Source of the DNA: Streptomyces sp. NBC_00285
GTDB taxonomy: Bacteria; Actinomycetota; Actinomycetes; Streptomycetales; Streptomycetaceae
Reading direction: 5' to 3'
Assembly (NCBI RefSeq): GCF_036174265.1
Contig: NZ_CP108055.1
Location: forward strand, 9,052,001 to 9,116,000
Length of the DNA: 64,000 nt
Below the pieces are notes generated by a model. That model was given only the letters and a program-made list of their open reading frames with translations. It was not told where the DNA came from and did not search any database. Of the stretch, positions 26,987-35,742 are shown piece after piece. Position numbers and translations under genes: made by a program. The number at the start of each line of letters is the position of its first letter. Position 1 is the first letter of the stretch.

Positions 26987-27052
26987 CTGTCAATAGTTTG
27001 TTCTTACATTCGGACCTGCTCGTGAAATGATGTCTTAACAAAGTATTGACAG
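26987..27052. promoter_or_regulatory. Divergent promoter region with a 23-bp imperfect inverted repeat (candidate GntR operator)
   Basis: The left arm (26987-27009) begins CTGTCAATAGTTTGTT and ends ACAT. The right arm (27030-27052) begins ATGT and ends AACAAAGTATTGACAG. The arms match at 19 of 23 positions around a 20-nt spacer. Each arm ends in a TTGACA -35 box pointing outwards: minus strand at 26993-26988, plus strand at 27046-27051 with a loose -10 near 27069. Inner half-sites are TTGTTnnnACAT. It lies between the iolC/iolD arm and the sugar importer operon, fitting co-repression by the nearby GntR protein. Confidence 0.75.
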
Positions 27053-27192
27053 CGGACGCGCTCGGGGATTGGATTCCGTCCCAACGCAACCGCGTGATGT
27101 CGCGGCCCCCGACCCGGAACTCCCGGTCCCGGGCCCTGGATCCCACTCCCTTTCCCGACGTTCCCCCGTCGCACAGTGAGGTGCAAGGAAAG

Positions 27193-28212
27193 ATGGACCG
27201 CTCTTCTCTCTCCCGCTCGCGGAGATTCGCTCCCGCCGTAGCCCTGGCCGCGGCCGCGGCACTCGCGCTCGCAGGTTGCTCCAGCAGCTCCGGCGGCAAG
27301 AAGTCCGAGGAGAGCTCGGACGGCGCTTCCGCGGGCAAGGCAACCACGCCCCGGATGACGATCGCGCTCGTGACCCACCAGTCACCCGGCGACACCTTCT
27401 GGGACATCGTCCGCAAGGGCGCCGAGGCGGCCGCCGCCAAGGACAACGTCAAGCTCGTCTACTCGGCCGACCCGAGCGCGGGCGGCCAGGCCAACCTCGT
27501 GCAGAACGCCATCGACCAGAAGGTCGACGGCATCGCGATCACCCTCGCCAAGCCGGACGCCCTCAAGGACGTGGTGGCCAAGGCGAAGGCGGCGAACATA
27601 CCCGTCGTCGGCCTCAACTCCGGTGTCAGCGACTGGCAGAAGCTCGGCCTGATGGAGTTCTTCGGCCAGGACGAGACCGTGGCCGGTGAGGCGCTCGGCA
27701 AGCGGCTGAACGAAGAGGGCGCCAAGAGCGCCGTCTGTGTCATCCAGGAGCAGGGCAACATCGGCCTCACCCAGCGCTGCGACGGGGTGAAGAAGACCTT
27801 CAGCGGCAAGTTCCAGACGCTGAACGTCAACGGCGCCGACATGCCGTCGGTGAAGTCGACGATCACTGCCAAGCTCACGCAGGACAAGTCGATCGACTAC
27901 GTCGTCGCCCTCGGTGCGCCCATCGCGCTGACCGCGGCGCAGGCCACGTCCGACGCGAGCAGCAAGGCGAAGATCGCCACCTTCGACCTCAACAAGGACC
28001 TGACGGGCGCCATCAGCAAGGGCACCATCGCGTTCGCCGTCGACCAGCAGCCCTACCTCCAGGGCTACCTGGCCATCGACTCGCTGTGGCTCTACAAGAG
28101 CAACGGCAACTACATGGGCGGTGGCGAGCAGCCGGTGCTGACCGGCCCCGCCTTCGTCGACAAGTCCAACGTCGACGCGGTGGCCAAGTACGCCGCGAAG
28201 GGCACCAGGTGA
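27193..28212 (+). CDS. Sugar (probable inositol) ABC transporter substrate-binding lipoprotein
   Basis: A 339-aa exported binding protein. The ATG at 27193 follows AAGGAAAG and gives MDRSSLSRSRRFAPAVALA, a signal peptide ending in the lipobox LALAGC; the Cys is at about residue 27. The mature part begins with a Ser/Gly/Lys linker, then a type-I periplasmic-binding fold (TIALVTHQSPGDTFWDIVRKGA, DGIAITLAKPDALKDVVAKAKAANIPVVGLNSG, TFDLNKDLTGAISKGTIAFAVDQQPYLQGYLAI). This is the Peripla_BP_4 family serving ribose- or inositol-type importers. It heads a five-gene operon with the permease, ATPase and two inositol-type enzymes. The substrate (inositol or a related cyclitol) is inferred from those neighbours and the divergent iolD. 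Confidence 0.92.
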   Translation: MDRSSLSRSRRFAPAVALAAAAALALAGCSSSSGGKKSEESSDGASAGKATTPRMTIALVTHQSPGDTFWDIVRKGAEAAAAKDNVKLVYSADPSAGGQANLVQNAIDQKVDGIAITLAKPDALKDVVAKAKAANIPVVGLNSGVSDWQKLGLMEFFGQDETVAGEALGKRLNEEGAKSAVCVIQEQGNIGLTQRCDGVKKTFSGKFQTLNVNGADMPSVKSTITAKLTQDKSIDYVVALGAPIALTAAQATSDASSKAKIATFDLNKDLTGAISKGTIAFAVDQQPYLQGYLAIDSLWLYKSNGNYMGGGEQPVLTGPAFVDKSNVDAVAKYAAKGTR

Positions 28213-29291
28213 TGGGTATGACCCAGCACGCCGAGCCGGCGGTGAGCTCACCGCCGGCTCCCGGCCCGGGCAGGGTGAAGGACGGACGGACAGCCGAACG
28301 GCCCCTGGCACTGCGCCTGTTGGCCCGCCCCGATGTGGGTGTCTTCCTGGGCGCCATGGCGGTGTGGGTGTTCTTCCTGATCGCCGCGCCGCCGGTGCGT
28401 GAGGGCCACTCGATGGCGACGATCCTGTATCAGTCGTCGACGATCGGGATCATGGCGTTGCCGGTCGCGCTGCTGATGATCGGTGGCGAGTTCGACCTGT
28501 CGTCCGGCGTCGCGGTCATCACCTCGGCCCTGACGGCCAGCATGACCGCCTTCCAGCTGTCCATGAACGTATGGGTGGGCGTCATCGCCGCCCTGGTCGT
28601 GTCGCTGGCGGTGGGCCTGTTCAACGGCTGGATGGTCGTCAAGACCGGCCTGCCCAGCTTCCTGGTGACCCTCGGCAGCTTCCTGATCCTGCAGGGCGCC
28701 AACCTCGCCGTCACCAAGCTCGTCACCGACAACGTCGCCACCGACGACATCAGTGACATGGACGGCTTCGGCCAGGCCAAGAAGGTCTTCGCGTCCTCCT
28801 TCGACGTGGGCGGCGTCCAGATAAAGATCACCATCGTGTACTGGCTGGTGTTCGCCGCCATCGCCACCTGGGTGCTGCTGCGCACCCGCTACGGCAACTG
28901 GGTCTTCGCGGTCGGCGGCAACAAGGACTCCGCCCGCGCGGTGGGTGTGCCGGTGACGTTCACGAAGATCTCGCTGTTCATGCTGGTCGGCTTCGGCGCC
29001 TGGTTCGTCGGCATGCACAACCTGTTCTCCTTCAACACCGTGCAGTCCGGCGAGGGCGTGGGCCAGGAGCTCATCTACATCTCCGCCGCGGTCATCGGCG
29101 GCTGTCTGCTGACCGGCGGCGCCGGCTCCGCGATCGGCCCGGTGTTCGGGGCGTTCATGTTCGGCATGGTCCAGCAGGGCATTGTCTTCGCCAACTGGAA
29201 CCCGGACTGGTTCAAGGCATTCCTCGGCGTGATGCTGCTGGGCGCCGTCCTGATCAATCTGTGGGTCAGCCGCACCGCGACCCGGAGGTAA
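28212..29291 (+). CDS. Sugar ABC transporter permease (RbsC/AraH type)
   Basis: A 359-aa membrane protein of the BPD_transp_2 family with about eight to ten hydrophobic helices. Family stretches are visible: [63 protein letters not shown] and [21 protein letters not shown]. The ATG at 28212 overlaps the previous stop (TGATG); an alternative ATG lies two codons in. About 50 residues of polar, Pro-rich sequence precede the first helix. It forms the membrane channel for the binding protein encoded immediately upstream and is followed 7 nt later by the ATPase. Confidence 0.94.
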   Translation: MGMTQHAEPAVSSPPAPGPGRVKDGRTAERPLALRLLARPDVGVFLGAMAVWVFFLIAAPPVREGHSMATILYQSSTIGIMALPVALLMIGGEFDLSSGVAVITSALTASMTAFQLSMNVWVGVIAALVVSLAVGLFNGWMVVKTGLPSFLVTLGSFLILQGANLAVTKLVTDNVATDDISDMDGFGQAKKVFASSFDVGGVQIKITIVYWLVFAAIATWVLLRTRYGNWVFAVGGNKDSARAVGVPVTFTKISLFMLVGFGAWFVGMHNLFSFNTVQSGEGVGQELIYISAAVIGGCLLTGGAGSAIGPVFGAFMFGMVQQGIVFANWNPDWFKAFLGVMLLGAVLINLWVSRTATRR

Positions 29292-29298
29292 CCCCGCT

Positions 29299-30213
29299 AT
29301 GACCACTGAAGAAACCGGCACCCACGGCGCCATCCTCGCCGACACCCCCGACACCGACAGCGGCGACGGGGTGATCGTCGAGCTGCGCAACGCCGGAAAG
29401 TCCTACGGCAACATCCGTGCCCTGCACGGGGTCAGCCTGAAGGTGCACCCCGGCCAGGTCACCTGCGTGCTCGGTGACAACGGCGCCGGCAAGTCCACCC
29501 TCATCAAGATCATCTCCGGGCTGCACCAGCACACCGAGGGCGAGTTCCTCGTGGACCGCACCCCGGTGCGCTTCTCCACCCCGCGTGAGGCGCTGGACAA
29601 GGGCATCGCCACCGTCTACCAGGACCTCGCCGTGGTCCCGCTGATGCCGGTGTGGCGCAACTTCTTCCTCGGCTCCGAGATGACCAAGGGCCCCTGGCCC
29701 GTCCGCCGTCTCGACATCGAGACGATGAAGAAGACCGCCGACCACGAACTGCGTGAGATGGGCATCGTCCTGGACGACCTGGACCAGCCCATCGGCACCC
29801 TCTCCGGCGGCCAGCGCCAGTGCGTGGCCATCGCCCGCGCCGTCTACTTCGGCGCCCGCGTCCTCATCCTCGACGAGCCCACCGCGGCCCTCGGCGTCAA
29901 GCAGTCCGGCGTCGTCCTCAAGTACGTGGCCGCCGCCCGCGACCGCGGCCTCGGCGTCATCTTCATCACCCACAACCCGCACCACGCCTACATGGTCGGC
30001 GACCACTTCAGCGTGCTGCGCCTGGGCACCATGGAACTGTCCGCCTCCCGCGAGCAGATCACCCTGGAAGAACTCACCAACCACATGGCGGGCGGCGCCG
30101 AACTCGCCGCCCTCAAGCACGAGTTGTCCCAGGTCCGCGGCGTCGACACCGACGCCCTTCCGGAGGAGGGCGATCTCACCGCCCCCGTGGCCGGCGGCGA
30201 GGGGAAGTCCTGA
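29299..30213 (+). CDS. Sugar ABC transporter ATP-binding protein (single ABC domain)
   Basis: A 304-aa ATPase with one nucleotide-binding domain: Walker [10 protein letters not shown] (~aa 64), Q-loop VYQDLAVVP, signature LSGGQRQ (~aa 173), Walker [13 protein letters not shown] and switch His in [10 protein letters not shown]. Ribose-type importers often use a fused double ATPase. This single-domain form resembles FrcA-type proteins and would work as a homodimer. It sits 7 nt after the permease and 1 nt before the next start. The C-terminal ~45 residues ([20 protein letters not shown]) are an acidic tail beyond the usual domain. Confidence 0.94.
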   Translation: MTTEETGTHGAILADTPDTDSGDGVIVELRNAGKSYGNIRALHGVSLKVHPGQVTCVLGDNGAGKSTLIKIISGLHQHTEGEFLVDRTPVRFSTPREALDKGIATVYQDLAVVPLMPVWRNFFLGSEMTKGPWPVRRLDIETMKKTADHELREMGIVLDDLDQPIGTLSGGQRQCVAIARAVYFGARVLILDEPTAALGVKQSGVVLKYVAAARDRGLGVIFITHNPHHAYMVGDHFSVLRLGTMELSASREQITLEELTNHMAGGAELAALKHELSQVRGVDTDALPEEGDLTAPVAGGEGKS

Positions 30214-30214
30214 C

Positions 30215-31117
30215 ATGACGGCCTCCCTCGACCGCATCCGCGTCGGTTCGGCCCCCGACTCGTGGGGCGTCTGGTTCCCGGACGACCCGCGACAGGTGCC
30301 CTGGGAACGCTTCCTGGACGAGGTCGCCGAGGCGGGCTACTCCTGGATCGAGCTGGGTCCGTACGGCTATCTGCCGACCGACCCGGCCCGGCTCACCGAC
30401 GAGATCGCGAGGCGTGACCTCAAGGTCTCGGCGGGCACCGTCTTCACCGGCCTGCACCGCGGCCCCTCGGTCTGGGAGTCCACCTGGGAGCACGTCAGCC
30501 AGGTCGCCGCGCTCACCCGGGCCATGGGTGCGGAGCATCTCGTCGTCATCCCGTCCTTCTGGCGCGACGACAAGACCGCCGAGATCCTGGAGCCGCCGGA
30601 GCTGACCCACGAACAGTGGGCCCACCTGACCAAGGGCATGGAGCGGCTCGGCCACGAGGTGAAGGAGGCGTACGGCCTGGACATCGTCGTCCACCCGCAC
30701 GCGGACACCCACCTCGACACCGAGGACCACGTCGAGCACTTCCTGGACTCGACGGACTCCGACCTCGTCAACCTCTGCCTGGACACGGGTCATTACGCCT
30801 ACTGCGGCGGCGACAGCGTCAAGCTCATCGAGACCTACGGCGAGCGCATCGGCTATCTGCACCTCAAGCAGGTCGACCCGGAGATCCTCGCCGACGTCGT
30901 CAGGAACGGCGTCCCGTTCGGCCCGGCCGTACAGCGCGGGGTGATGTGCGAACCCCCCTCCGGCGTACCCGAGTTGGAGCCGGTCCTGGTCGCCGCGCAG
31001 CAGCTCGGCGTGGAGCTGTTCGCCATCGTCGAGCAGGACATGTACCCGTGCGAGCCGGACAGACCGCTGCCCATCGCGGAGCGCACCCGAAAATTCCTGA
31101 GGTCCTGCGGCGCCTGA
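30215..31117 (+). CDS. TIM-barrel sugar-phosphate isomerase/epimerase family enzyme (IolE/IolH-like)
   Basis: A 300-aa protein of the xylose-isomerase-like TIM-barrel superfamily: [16 protein letters not shown] at the N-terminus, [14 protein letters not shown], then metal-ligand regions [37 protein letters not shown] and a final IVEQDMYPC. Its start is 1 nt after the ATPase stop, and the Gfo/Idh gene follows after 10 nt, so all are one operon. In inositol loci such enzymes act as 2-keto-inositol dehydratases or isomerases. It could fill the IolE role between inositol dehydrogenase and IolD. The fold and operon are clear; the exact reaction is inferred. Confidence 0.85.
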   Translation: MTASLDRIRVGSAPDSWGVWFPDDPRQVPWERFLDEVAEAGYSWIELGPYGYLPTDPARLTDEIARRDLKVSAGTVFTGLHRGPSVWESTWEHVSQVAALTRAMGAEHLVVIPSFWRDDKTAEILEPPELTHEQWAHLTKGMERLGHEVKEAYGLDIVVHPHADTHLDTEDHVEHFLDSTDSDLVNLCLDTGHYAYCGGDSVKLIETYGERIGYLHLKQVDPEILADVVRNGVPFGPAVQRGVMCEPPSGVPELEPVLVAAQQLGVELFAIVEQDMYPCEPDRPLPIAERTRKFLRSCGA

Positions 31118-31127
31118 AGGGACGACC

Positions 31128-32147
31128 ATGACCGAGCGAGGCACCCTGGGCGTCGCCGTCATCGGCACCGGCAAGATGGGCACGGACCACGTCCGCCGTA
31201 TCCACGAGGTCGTCAGCGGCGCCCGGGTGAGCGCCGTCGTGGATATCGACGCGGAACGCGCCAAGACGATCGCGGCCCGCATCGACGGCTGCACCGCCCA
31301 CACCGACCCGGCCTCCGCGATGGCGGCGGCCGACGTCGACGCCGTCCTGATCGCCTCCCCCGGCCCCGCCCACGAGGCGGCGCTGCTCCAGGCCCTGGAG
31401 CACGACCTGCCGGTGCTGTGCGAGAAACCGCTCACCCCCGACGCGGCCTCCGCCCTGCGGGTCGTGGAGGCGGAGCGGAGACTGGGCCGGCGGCGCGTCC
31501 AGGTCGGCTTCATGAGGCGCTACGACGCCGAGTACATGAAGCTCGAAGCCCTGCTGAGCACCGGGCGGCTGGGGCGGCCGCTCATGCTGCACAACCGGCA
31601 CCGCAACGCCGCGAGCCCGCCCTTCTTCACCAGTTCCATGCTGATCAGCGACTCCGTGGCCCATGAGGCCGACGTGACCCGCTGGCTGCTCGGACACGAG
31701 ATCACGGCGGTCACGGTACTGCGCCCGACACCGTCGGCGAACGCCCCCGACGGCCTCCAGGACCCGCAGTTCGTCGTCTTCGAGACCGACGGCGGCGCCC
31801 TCTCCGACGTGGAGATCTTCGTCAACTGCGGCTTCGGCTACCAGGTCCGGGCCGAAGCAGTCTGCGAACGCGGCACCGCCCGCATCGGCGACGGCCACGC
31901 CATGGTCACCGACACGGCCGGACGCTGGGGCGGCACCATCGCACAGGACTTCGTCGAACGCTTCGCCGACGCCTACGACCGTGAGATCCAGACCTGGGTC
32001 GACGCGACCCGGCGGGGCGAGGTCACCGGCCCGAGCGTGTGGGACGGCTACGCGGCCGCCGCCGTGTGCGAGGCGGGCGTGCGCTCGCTGACCGAGGGCG
32101 GCCGGGTGCCGGTGGAGCTGGTGGAGCGGCCCGCGCTGTACGGCTGA
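31128..32147 (+). CDS. iolG: Gfo/Idh/MocA oxidoreductase, probable myo-inositol 2-dehydrogenase
   Basis: A 339-aa NAD(P)-dependent dehydrogenase. The N-terminal Rossmann motif is [17 protein letters not shown] (aa ~9-25). The conserved [13 protein letters not shown] supplies the EKP Lys (~aa 96). [10 protein letters not shown] and [14 protein letters not shown] carry the residues corresponding to the catalytic Asp/His pair. IolG-type inositol dehydrogenases have this layout. It is the last gene of the importer operon, and a terminator-like hairpin follows at 32160. It would oxidise imported inositol to scyllo-inosose for the TIM-barrel enzyme and IolD. Three further family members lie within 9 kb, so the assignment to myo-inositol rests on the operon. 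Confidence 0.86.
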   Translation: MTERGTLGVAVIGTGKMGTDHVRRIHEVVSGARVSAVVDIDAERAKTIAARIDGCTAHTDPASAMAAADVDAVLIASPGPAHEAALLQALEHDLPVLCEKPLTPDAASALRVVEAERRLGRRRVQVGFMRRYDAEYMKLEALLSTGRLGRPLMLHNRHRNAASPPFFTSSMLISDSVAHEADVTRWLLGHEITAVTVLRPTPSANAPDGLQDPQFVVFETDGGALSDVEIFVNCGFGYQVRAEAVCERGTARIGDGHAMVTDTAGRWGGTIAQDFVERFADAYDREIQTWVDATRRGEVTGPSVWDGYAAAAVCEAGVRSLTEGGRVPVELVERPALYG

Positions 32148-32159
32148 CCTGGTGGCGTG

Positions 32160-32186
32160 CGGGGGGAGTTCGGCGAAGTTCCCCCG
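32160..32186 (+). terminator. Terminator-like hairpin after the inositol operon
   Basis: CGGGGGGAGTT and AAGTTCCCCCG pair with one mismatch around CGGCG, 13 nt after the iolG-like stop. There is no U tract, as usual in Streptomyces. The rest of the 32148-32280 gap holds nothing recognised. Confidence 0.5.
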
Positions 32187-32280
32187 TGCTCGCTACGTAC
32201 CTCGTGAATCGGGGCCTCGGCGTGACCCGCTGTGCGACCATGGCGCGGCTGTCCTCGGCGGGGCGGCGAGGGGGTGCGTG

Positions 32281-33270
32281 ATGGGGCTCGTACGGATACT
32301 GCTGCCGTTGCCGCGCGCGGCGGCCAGGCTGGCACCGGAGAAGGCCGGAGGGCTGCTCGGCGCCGGCCTGCTGCACAGTGTGATGCCCGGCTGGGTGGCG
32401 TTGTGGCTGCCGTCGCCCACCCGGAGACTGGACTGGGCCGAGGAAGCGGTCGCGGTGTACGGCTCGCTGGCCGACGGAGCCGACGGGCTCGGCCGCGCCC
32501 GGACCCTGCGCGCCTACGCGCTGCTGCTCAACGACCGTCAGGACGAGGCCTGCGCGGCGGCCGACGCCGCCCTGTCCGCGCCGGACGCGCCTCTTTCACC
32601 GGCGCTGACCGCGTTCGCCGTACATCTGCGGGCGCAGGCGCTCACGGACGCGGGGCGGATCGAGGAGGCCGTGGCGGCGGCCCGGGAGGCCGTGGAGCTG
32701 TACCGCGCCCACCCCGCCCCCGGGCGACGGGAGCGGTCCTTCGGCACGCTCCCCGGCGCTCTGCGGACGTACGGGCTGGTGCTCGCCGCGGCCGGCCGCA
32801 CGGAGGAGTCCGTGGCCGTGTACGAGGAGTGCGCCGCGCTTCTCGCCGGCATGTCGCTCCGGGAGTCGGCGCGCGTCGCGCTGGTGCGGCCCCGGGTCCT
32901 GGCCGAACTGGTCGGCGGACTCACGAGGTTGGAGCGCTACGAGGACGCGCTGGGCGTGGGCCCCGAGGCCAGGGAGGCCGCGCGGGGCGCCGTCGCCTGG
33001 ACCGTGCCCGCGATCGTGCTGCCGCTGCGGGTACGGCTCCTGATCGATCTCGCCCGCTGTCACAGCGCCACCGGCGACCCGGCCGAGGCCCGTGCCCGCG
33101 CCGGTGAGGCGGTGGCCGAGGCCCGAAAGCCGCACGGCACGGCTGTGTTGCCGTCGGCGCTGGACTGCCTCGCCGACGTCCTCGGTGAACTCGGGCAGAC
33201 CGAGAAGGAGTTGAGCACCCGGCGCGAGCTGGCGCAACTGCGCGACGCCCCGGGCGCGTTCCGGAAGTAG
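32281..33270 (+). CDS. TPR-like repeat protein, function unknown
   Basis: A 329-aa Ala/Leu/Glu-rich helical protein. The ATG at 32281 (MGLVRILLPLPRAAARL) is preferred over upstream in-frame starts because codon bias begins there. From ~aa 50 there are repeated TPR-like helix pairs, for example RLDWAEEAVAVYGSLADG, DEACAAADAALSAPD, GRIEEAVAAAREAVELYRAH, GRTEESVAVYEECAALL and GDPAEARARAGEAVAEAR. There is no enzymatic domain, signal peptide or clear membrane helix. TPR proteins are scaffolds or regulators; no partner is evident here. It is transcribed alone, between two probable terminators. Confidence 0.78.
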   Translation: MGLVRILLPLPRAAARLAPEKAGGLLGAGLLHSVMPGWVALWLPSPTRRLDWAEEAVAVYGSLADGADGLGRARTLRAYALLLNDRQDEACAAADAALSAPDAPLSPALTAFAVHLRAQALTDAGRIEEAVAAAREAVELYRAHPAPGRRERSFGTLPGALRTYGLVLAAAGRTEESVAVYEECAALLAGMSLRESARVALVRPRVLAELVGGLTRLERYEDALGVGPEAREAARGAVAWTVPAIVLPLRVRLLIDLARCHSATGDPAEARARAGEAVAEARKPHGTAVLPSALDCLADVLGELGQTEKELSTRRELAQLRDAPGAFRK

Positions 33271-33301
33271 CGTCGTCCGCCCGTAGAGCAGGCCCGGCGC
33301 C

Positions 33302-33325
33302 GGCCCGCCCCGGCCGAAGCGGGCC
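33302..33325. terminator. Hairpin between convergent genes
   Basis: GGCCCGC and GCGGGCC form a 7-bp stem with a 10-nt loop in the 65-nt gap between the TPR gene and the oppositely read oxidoreductase. It may act in both directions. Confidence 0.45.
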
Positions 33326-33335
33326 GCGGGAGGTC

Positions 33336-34385
33336 CTACATCACCGGCTCCGACCGTGGGCGCGGCTCGAACCCGGCCGCCCGGTAGGCGGCGTCGATCA
33401 GCGTCATCGTCGTCAGCGCGTCGTCCGCGTCCAGCGGCAGCGGCGTACCCGCGCGTACCCGGTCCGCGAACGCCTCCAGCTGGTAGGTGTACGACGACCG
33501 GGTGCCGAGCCGCTCGGTGCGCTCGCCGTCCGCCGTGCGCACCACGACCCGGTCGTCGCGCTGCGGCAGCACGAAGTTCGGCGCGAGCACCTCGCCCCGG
33601 GAGCCGACGATCCGGCAGCTCATCTCCAGCCGGTCGTACGCCATGTGGCAGCGCGCGGAGCCGGTCGCACCGCCGGGGAAGGCCAGGTCGGCGTCCAGCC
33701 ACTCGTCGACCCCCGGCGCCGCCGCGCTCCCCCAGACTCCGTCCGGGGGGACCCCCATCTCGCTTCGCTCGCCACCGCGTGCGGCCACCAGCTGCGGCGC
33801 GCCGCCCGCCCACGGCGCCAGCATGCGCAGCGCGTGCAGGCTGTAGCAGCCGAGGTCCATCACCGCGCCGCCGGCCAGCGGCAACGACCAGCGCGGGTCC
33901 GTGTCAGGCGGCGCGGGGATCGCCACCAGGGCCTCCGCGTGCCGCAGTTCGCCGATCTCACCGCTCCCGAGGATCTCGTGCAGTCGCCGGGTGAGCGGGT
34001 GGAACAGGTAGTGGAAGGCCTCCATGAAGACCGTCCCGGCCTTCGCCGCCGCCTCCCGCACCTCCGCGGCCTCCTCGGCGTTGCTCGCCGACGGCTTCTC
34101 CGACAGGACGTGCTTGCCGGCGGCCAGCGCCGCGAGGTTCCACGGCCCGTGCAGTCCGTTGGCGAGCGGGTTGTAAACGACCTCGACCTCGGGGTCGGCG
34201 ATCAGCTCGGCGTACGACCCCGCCACCCGCTCCACACCGTGTTCGGCCGCGTAGGCCTCGGCGCGGGACCGGTCGCGCGCGGCCACCGCGACGACCCGGT
34301 GGCCCGACGTCCGGGCCGGTCCGATCAGCGAGCTCTCGCTGATCCGCGCGGCTCCCAGCACTCCGATGCGCAGCGGTTCGCTCAT
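33336..34385 (-). CDS. Gfo/Idh/MocA family oxidoreductase
   Basis: A 349-aa NAD(P)-dependent oxidoreductase. The ATG at 34385 gives MSEPLRIGVLGAARISESSL; the GVLGAARIS nucleotide-binding turn, LSEKPSASNAEEAAEV and the DLGCYSLHALR region are typical. FMEAFHYLFHPL resembles dimeric dihydrodiol or glucose-fructose oxidoreductase-like members. A tail-end remnant of another gene overlaps its start (ATGA), so it was once second in a coupled pair. A small repeat element (33729-33770) is read in frame as part of a loop, RGGERSEMGVPPDGVWGS, near aa 215. The substrate is unknown, probably a sugar or cyclic alcohol. Confidence 0.88.
   Translation of the reverse strand: MSEPLRIGVLGAARISESSLIGPARTSGHRVVAVAARDRSRAEAYAAEHGVERVAGSYAELIADPEVEVVYNPLANGLHGPWNLAALAAGKHVLSEKPSASNAEEAAEVREAAAKAGTVFMEAFHYLFHPLTRRLHEILGSGEIGELRHAEALVAIPAPPDTDPRWSLPLAGGAVMDLGCYSLHALRMLAPWAGGAPQLVAARGGERSEMGVPPDGVWGSAAAPGVDEWLDADLAFPGGATGSARCHMAYDRLEMSCRIVGSRGEVLAPNFVLPQRDDRVVVRTADGERTERLGTRSSYTYQLEAFADRVRAGTPLPLDADDALTTMTLIDAAYRAAGFEPRPRSEPVM
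33729..33770. repeat. REP-like palindromic repeat inserted in frame within an oxidoreductase gene
   Basis: CCCCCAGACTCCGTCCGGGGG followed by GACCCCC and CTCGCTTCGCTC forms nested palindromes. The same GGGGACCCCC and CGCTTCGC parts recur at about 24394-24425, and a variant occurs at 48034-48070. It encodes about 14 residues (ERSEMGVPPDGVWG) that are not part of the Gfo/Idh fold, so it looks like an in-frame insertion tolerated in a loop. Confidence 0.7.
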
Positions 34386-34591
34386 GTCCGGGGTTCCTCC
34401 TCGTTGGTGGCAGGACGGTGGCCCTGCCGGGTCAGTGTGCCCCGCACGGGCGCGAAGCGGCGGCGCGCGAGGTCCTGGGCGTGGGCGACGGCGCACTCGA
34501 CGAGCTCGAACGCGGGCAGCGAGCCGACGTGACAGGTGTGGTGCCGGCCCTGCAGCGCGTCCAGCCGGTCCAGGGCACCGTCCTTGAGAGA
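34382..34591 (-). pseudogene. C-terminal remnant of an unidentified gene, coupled to the downstream oxidoreductase
   Basis: On the minus strand, 69 codons with strong Streptomyces codon bias (starting SLKDGALDRLDALQGRHHTC, then HVGSLPAFELVECAVAHAQDL) run to a TGA that overlaps the oxidoreductase ATG as ATGA. The frame is closed by TGA at 34592 and has no start codon or ribosome-binding site. A terminator hairpin lies beyond it. It looks like the 3' end of a coupled gene whose 5' part was deleted. I do not recognise the family. Confidence 0.6.
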
Positions 34592-34635
34592 TCACGTGAC
34601 CGTAAACGGGCGTCGGGGGCGGAGCGTTCACACAG

Positions 34636-34669
34636 CTGTGTCCCGGGGCGTCGGGCACCCGGGACACAG
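34636..34669 (-). terminator. Strong hairpin ending the PhyH-SDR-Gfo/Idh operon
   Basis: CTGTGTCCCGGG and CCCGGGACACAG form a perfect 12-bp stem around a 10-nt loop, 8 nt past the stop of the minus-strand oxidoreductase ending at 34678. It is a confident intrinsic terminator for that operon. Confidence 0.8.
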
Positions 34670-34677
34670 GAGGGGGC

Positions 34678-35682
34678 TCAGGCGGAGCGGACCTCGGCGA
34701 TCGTCACCGGACGGTGCTCGTGCAGCGACAGCGTGCACGCCTCGGCGATCCAGCCCGCCTCCAGGGCGTCCGAGATCGTGCACGGCGAGGGCCGGGTGCC
34801 GGCCACGACCTCGGTGAACGCGGTGAGTTCGGCGCGGTAGGCGGCCGTGAAGCGGTCCATGAAGAAGTCGTGCGGGACGCCCGCGGGGAAGGTCACGCCG
34901 GGCTCGACCGAGCGCAGCGGCAGCTTGTCCTCAAGTCCGACCGCGATGGAGTCCGTGAAGCCGTGGATCTCCATGCGGACGTCGTAACCCCGGGCGTTGT
35001 GGCGGGAGTTGGAGATCACCGCGATCGTGCCGTCGTCGAGGGTGAGGATCGCGCCGGTGGTGTCGGCGTCGCCCGCCTCCTTGATGTAGTCGGCGCCCCG
35101 GTTGCCGCCGACGGCGTACACCTCGACGACCTCGCGGCCGGTCACCCAGCGGATGATGTCGAAGTCGTGCACCGAGCAGTCCCGGAAGATGCCCCCGGAG
35201 GCGGCGACGTACGCGGCCGGCGGCGGGGCCGGGTCCAGCGTCGTCGAGCGCACGGTGTGCAGCTTGCCGAGTTCGCCGCTCTGCACGGCGGCCCGGGCGT
35301 TGACGAAGCCGGTGTCGAAGCGCCGGTTGTAGCCGATCTGGATCGGCACGTCGCTGCCCTCGACGGCCCGGAGGACCTCGACGCCCTCACGCATGTGCTT
35401 GGCGACGGGCTTCTCGCAGAACACCGGGATGCCGGCCTCGACCCCGGCCAGGATCAGCTTGGGGTGGGCGTCGGTGGCCGCCGCGACCACGATGCCGTCC
35501 ACGCCGGCGGCCAGCAGGGCCTCGGGCGAGTCCACGACTTCGCCGCCGAACCGCTCGGCGGCGGACTTCGCGGCCTCCGCGAAGGGGTCGGTGAGGACGA
35601 GCGACTCGACTGCGTCGAGTCCGGAGAGGGTCTCGGCGTGGAAGGCGCCGATGCGGCCGAGGCCGAGGATTCCGATGCGCAT
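34678..35682 (-). CDS. Gfo/Idh/MocA oxidoreductase, inositol 2-dehydrogenase-like
   Basis: A 334-aa dehydrogenase starting MRIGILGLGRIGAFHAETLS: GLGRIG Rossmann turn, IPVFCEKPVAKHMREGVEVL (EKP, ~aa 93-99), IQIGYNRRFDTGF, and RDCSVHDFDIIRWVTGREVVEVYA with the HDxD catalytic pattern of inositol dehydrogenases. PDDGT-like LTLDDGTIAVISNSR also fits IolG. It is the last gene of a minus-strand operon (PhyH, SDR, this gene) ended by a 12-bp-stem terminator. The LacI regulator encoded divergently at 37844 probably controls it. The substrate may be a cyclitol other than that of the importer operon. Confidence 0.88.
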   Translation of the reverse strand: MRIGILGLGRIGAFHAETLSGLDAVESLVLTDPFAEAAKSAAERFGGEVVDSPEALLAAGVDGIVVAAATDAHPKLILAGVEAGIPVFCEKPVAKHMREGVEVLRAVEGSDVPIQIGYNRRFDTGFVNARAAVQSGELGKLHTVRSTTLDPAPPPAAYVAASGGIFRDCSVHDFDIIRWVTGREVVEVYAVGGNRGADYIKEAGDADTTGAILTLDDGTIAVISNSRHNARGYDVRMEIHGFTDSIAVGLEDKLPLRSVEPGVTFPAGVPHDFFMDRFTAAYRAELTAFTEVVAGTRPSPCTISDALEAGWIAEACTLSLHEHRPVTIAEVRSA

Positions 35683-35742
35683 GGGGGTGCAGCTCCTAGA
35701 AAGCGGTACGAGTGAGCGGTTTTTTCGGGGAGTGGGGAGAGG

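Noticed and set aside
26442..27452. 336-aa minus-strand frame spanning the divergent promoter
   Set aside because: Only the part from 26903 leftwards resembles a protein (IolC). The rest is antisense to the lipoprotein signal region and promoter DNA.
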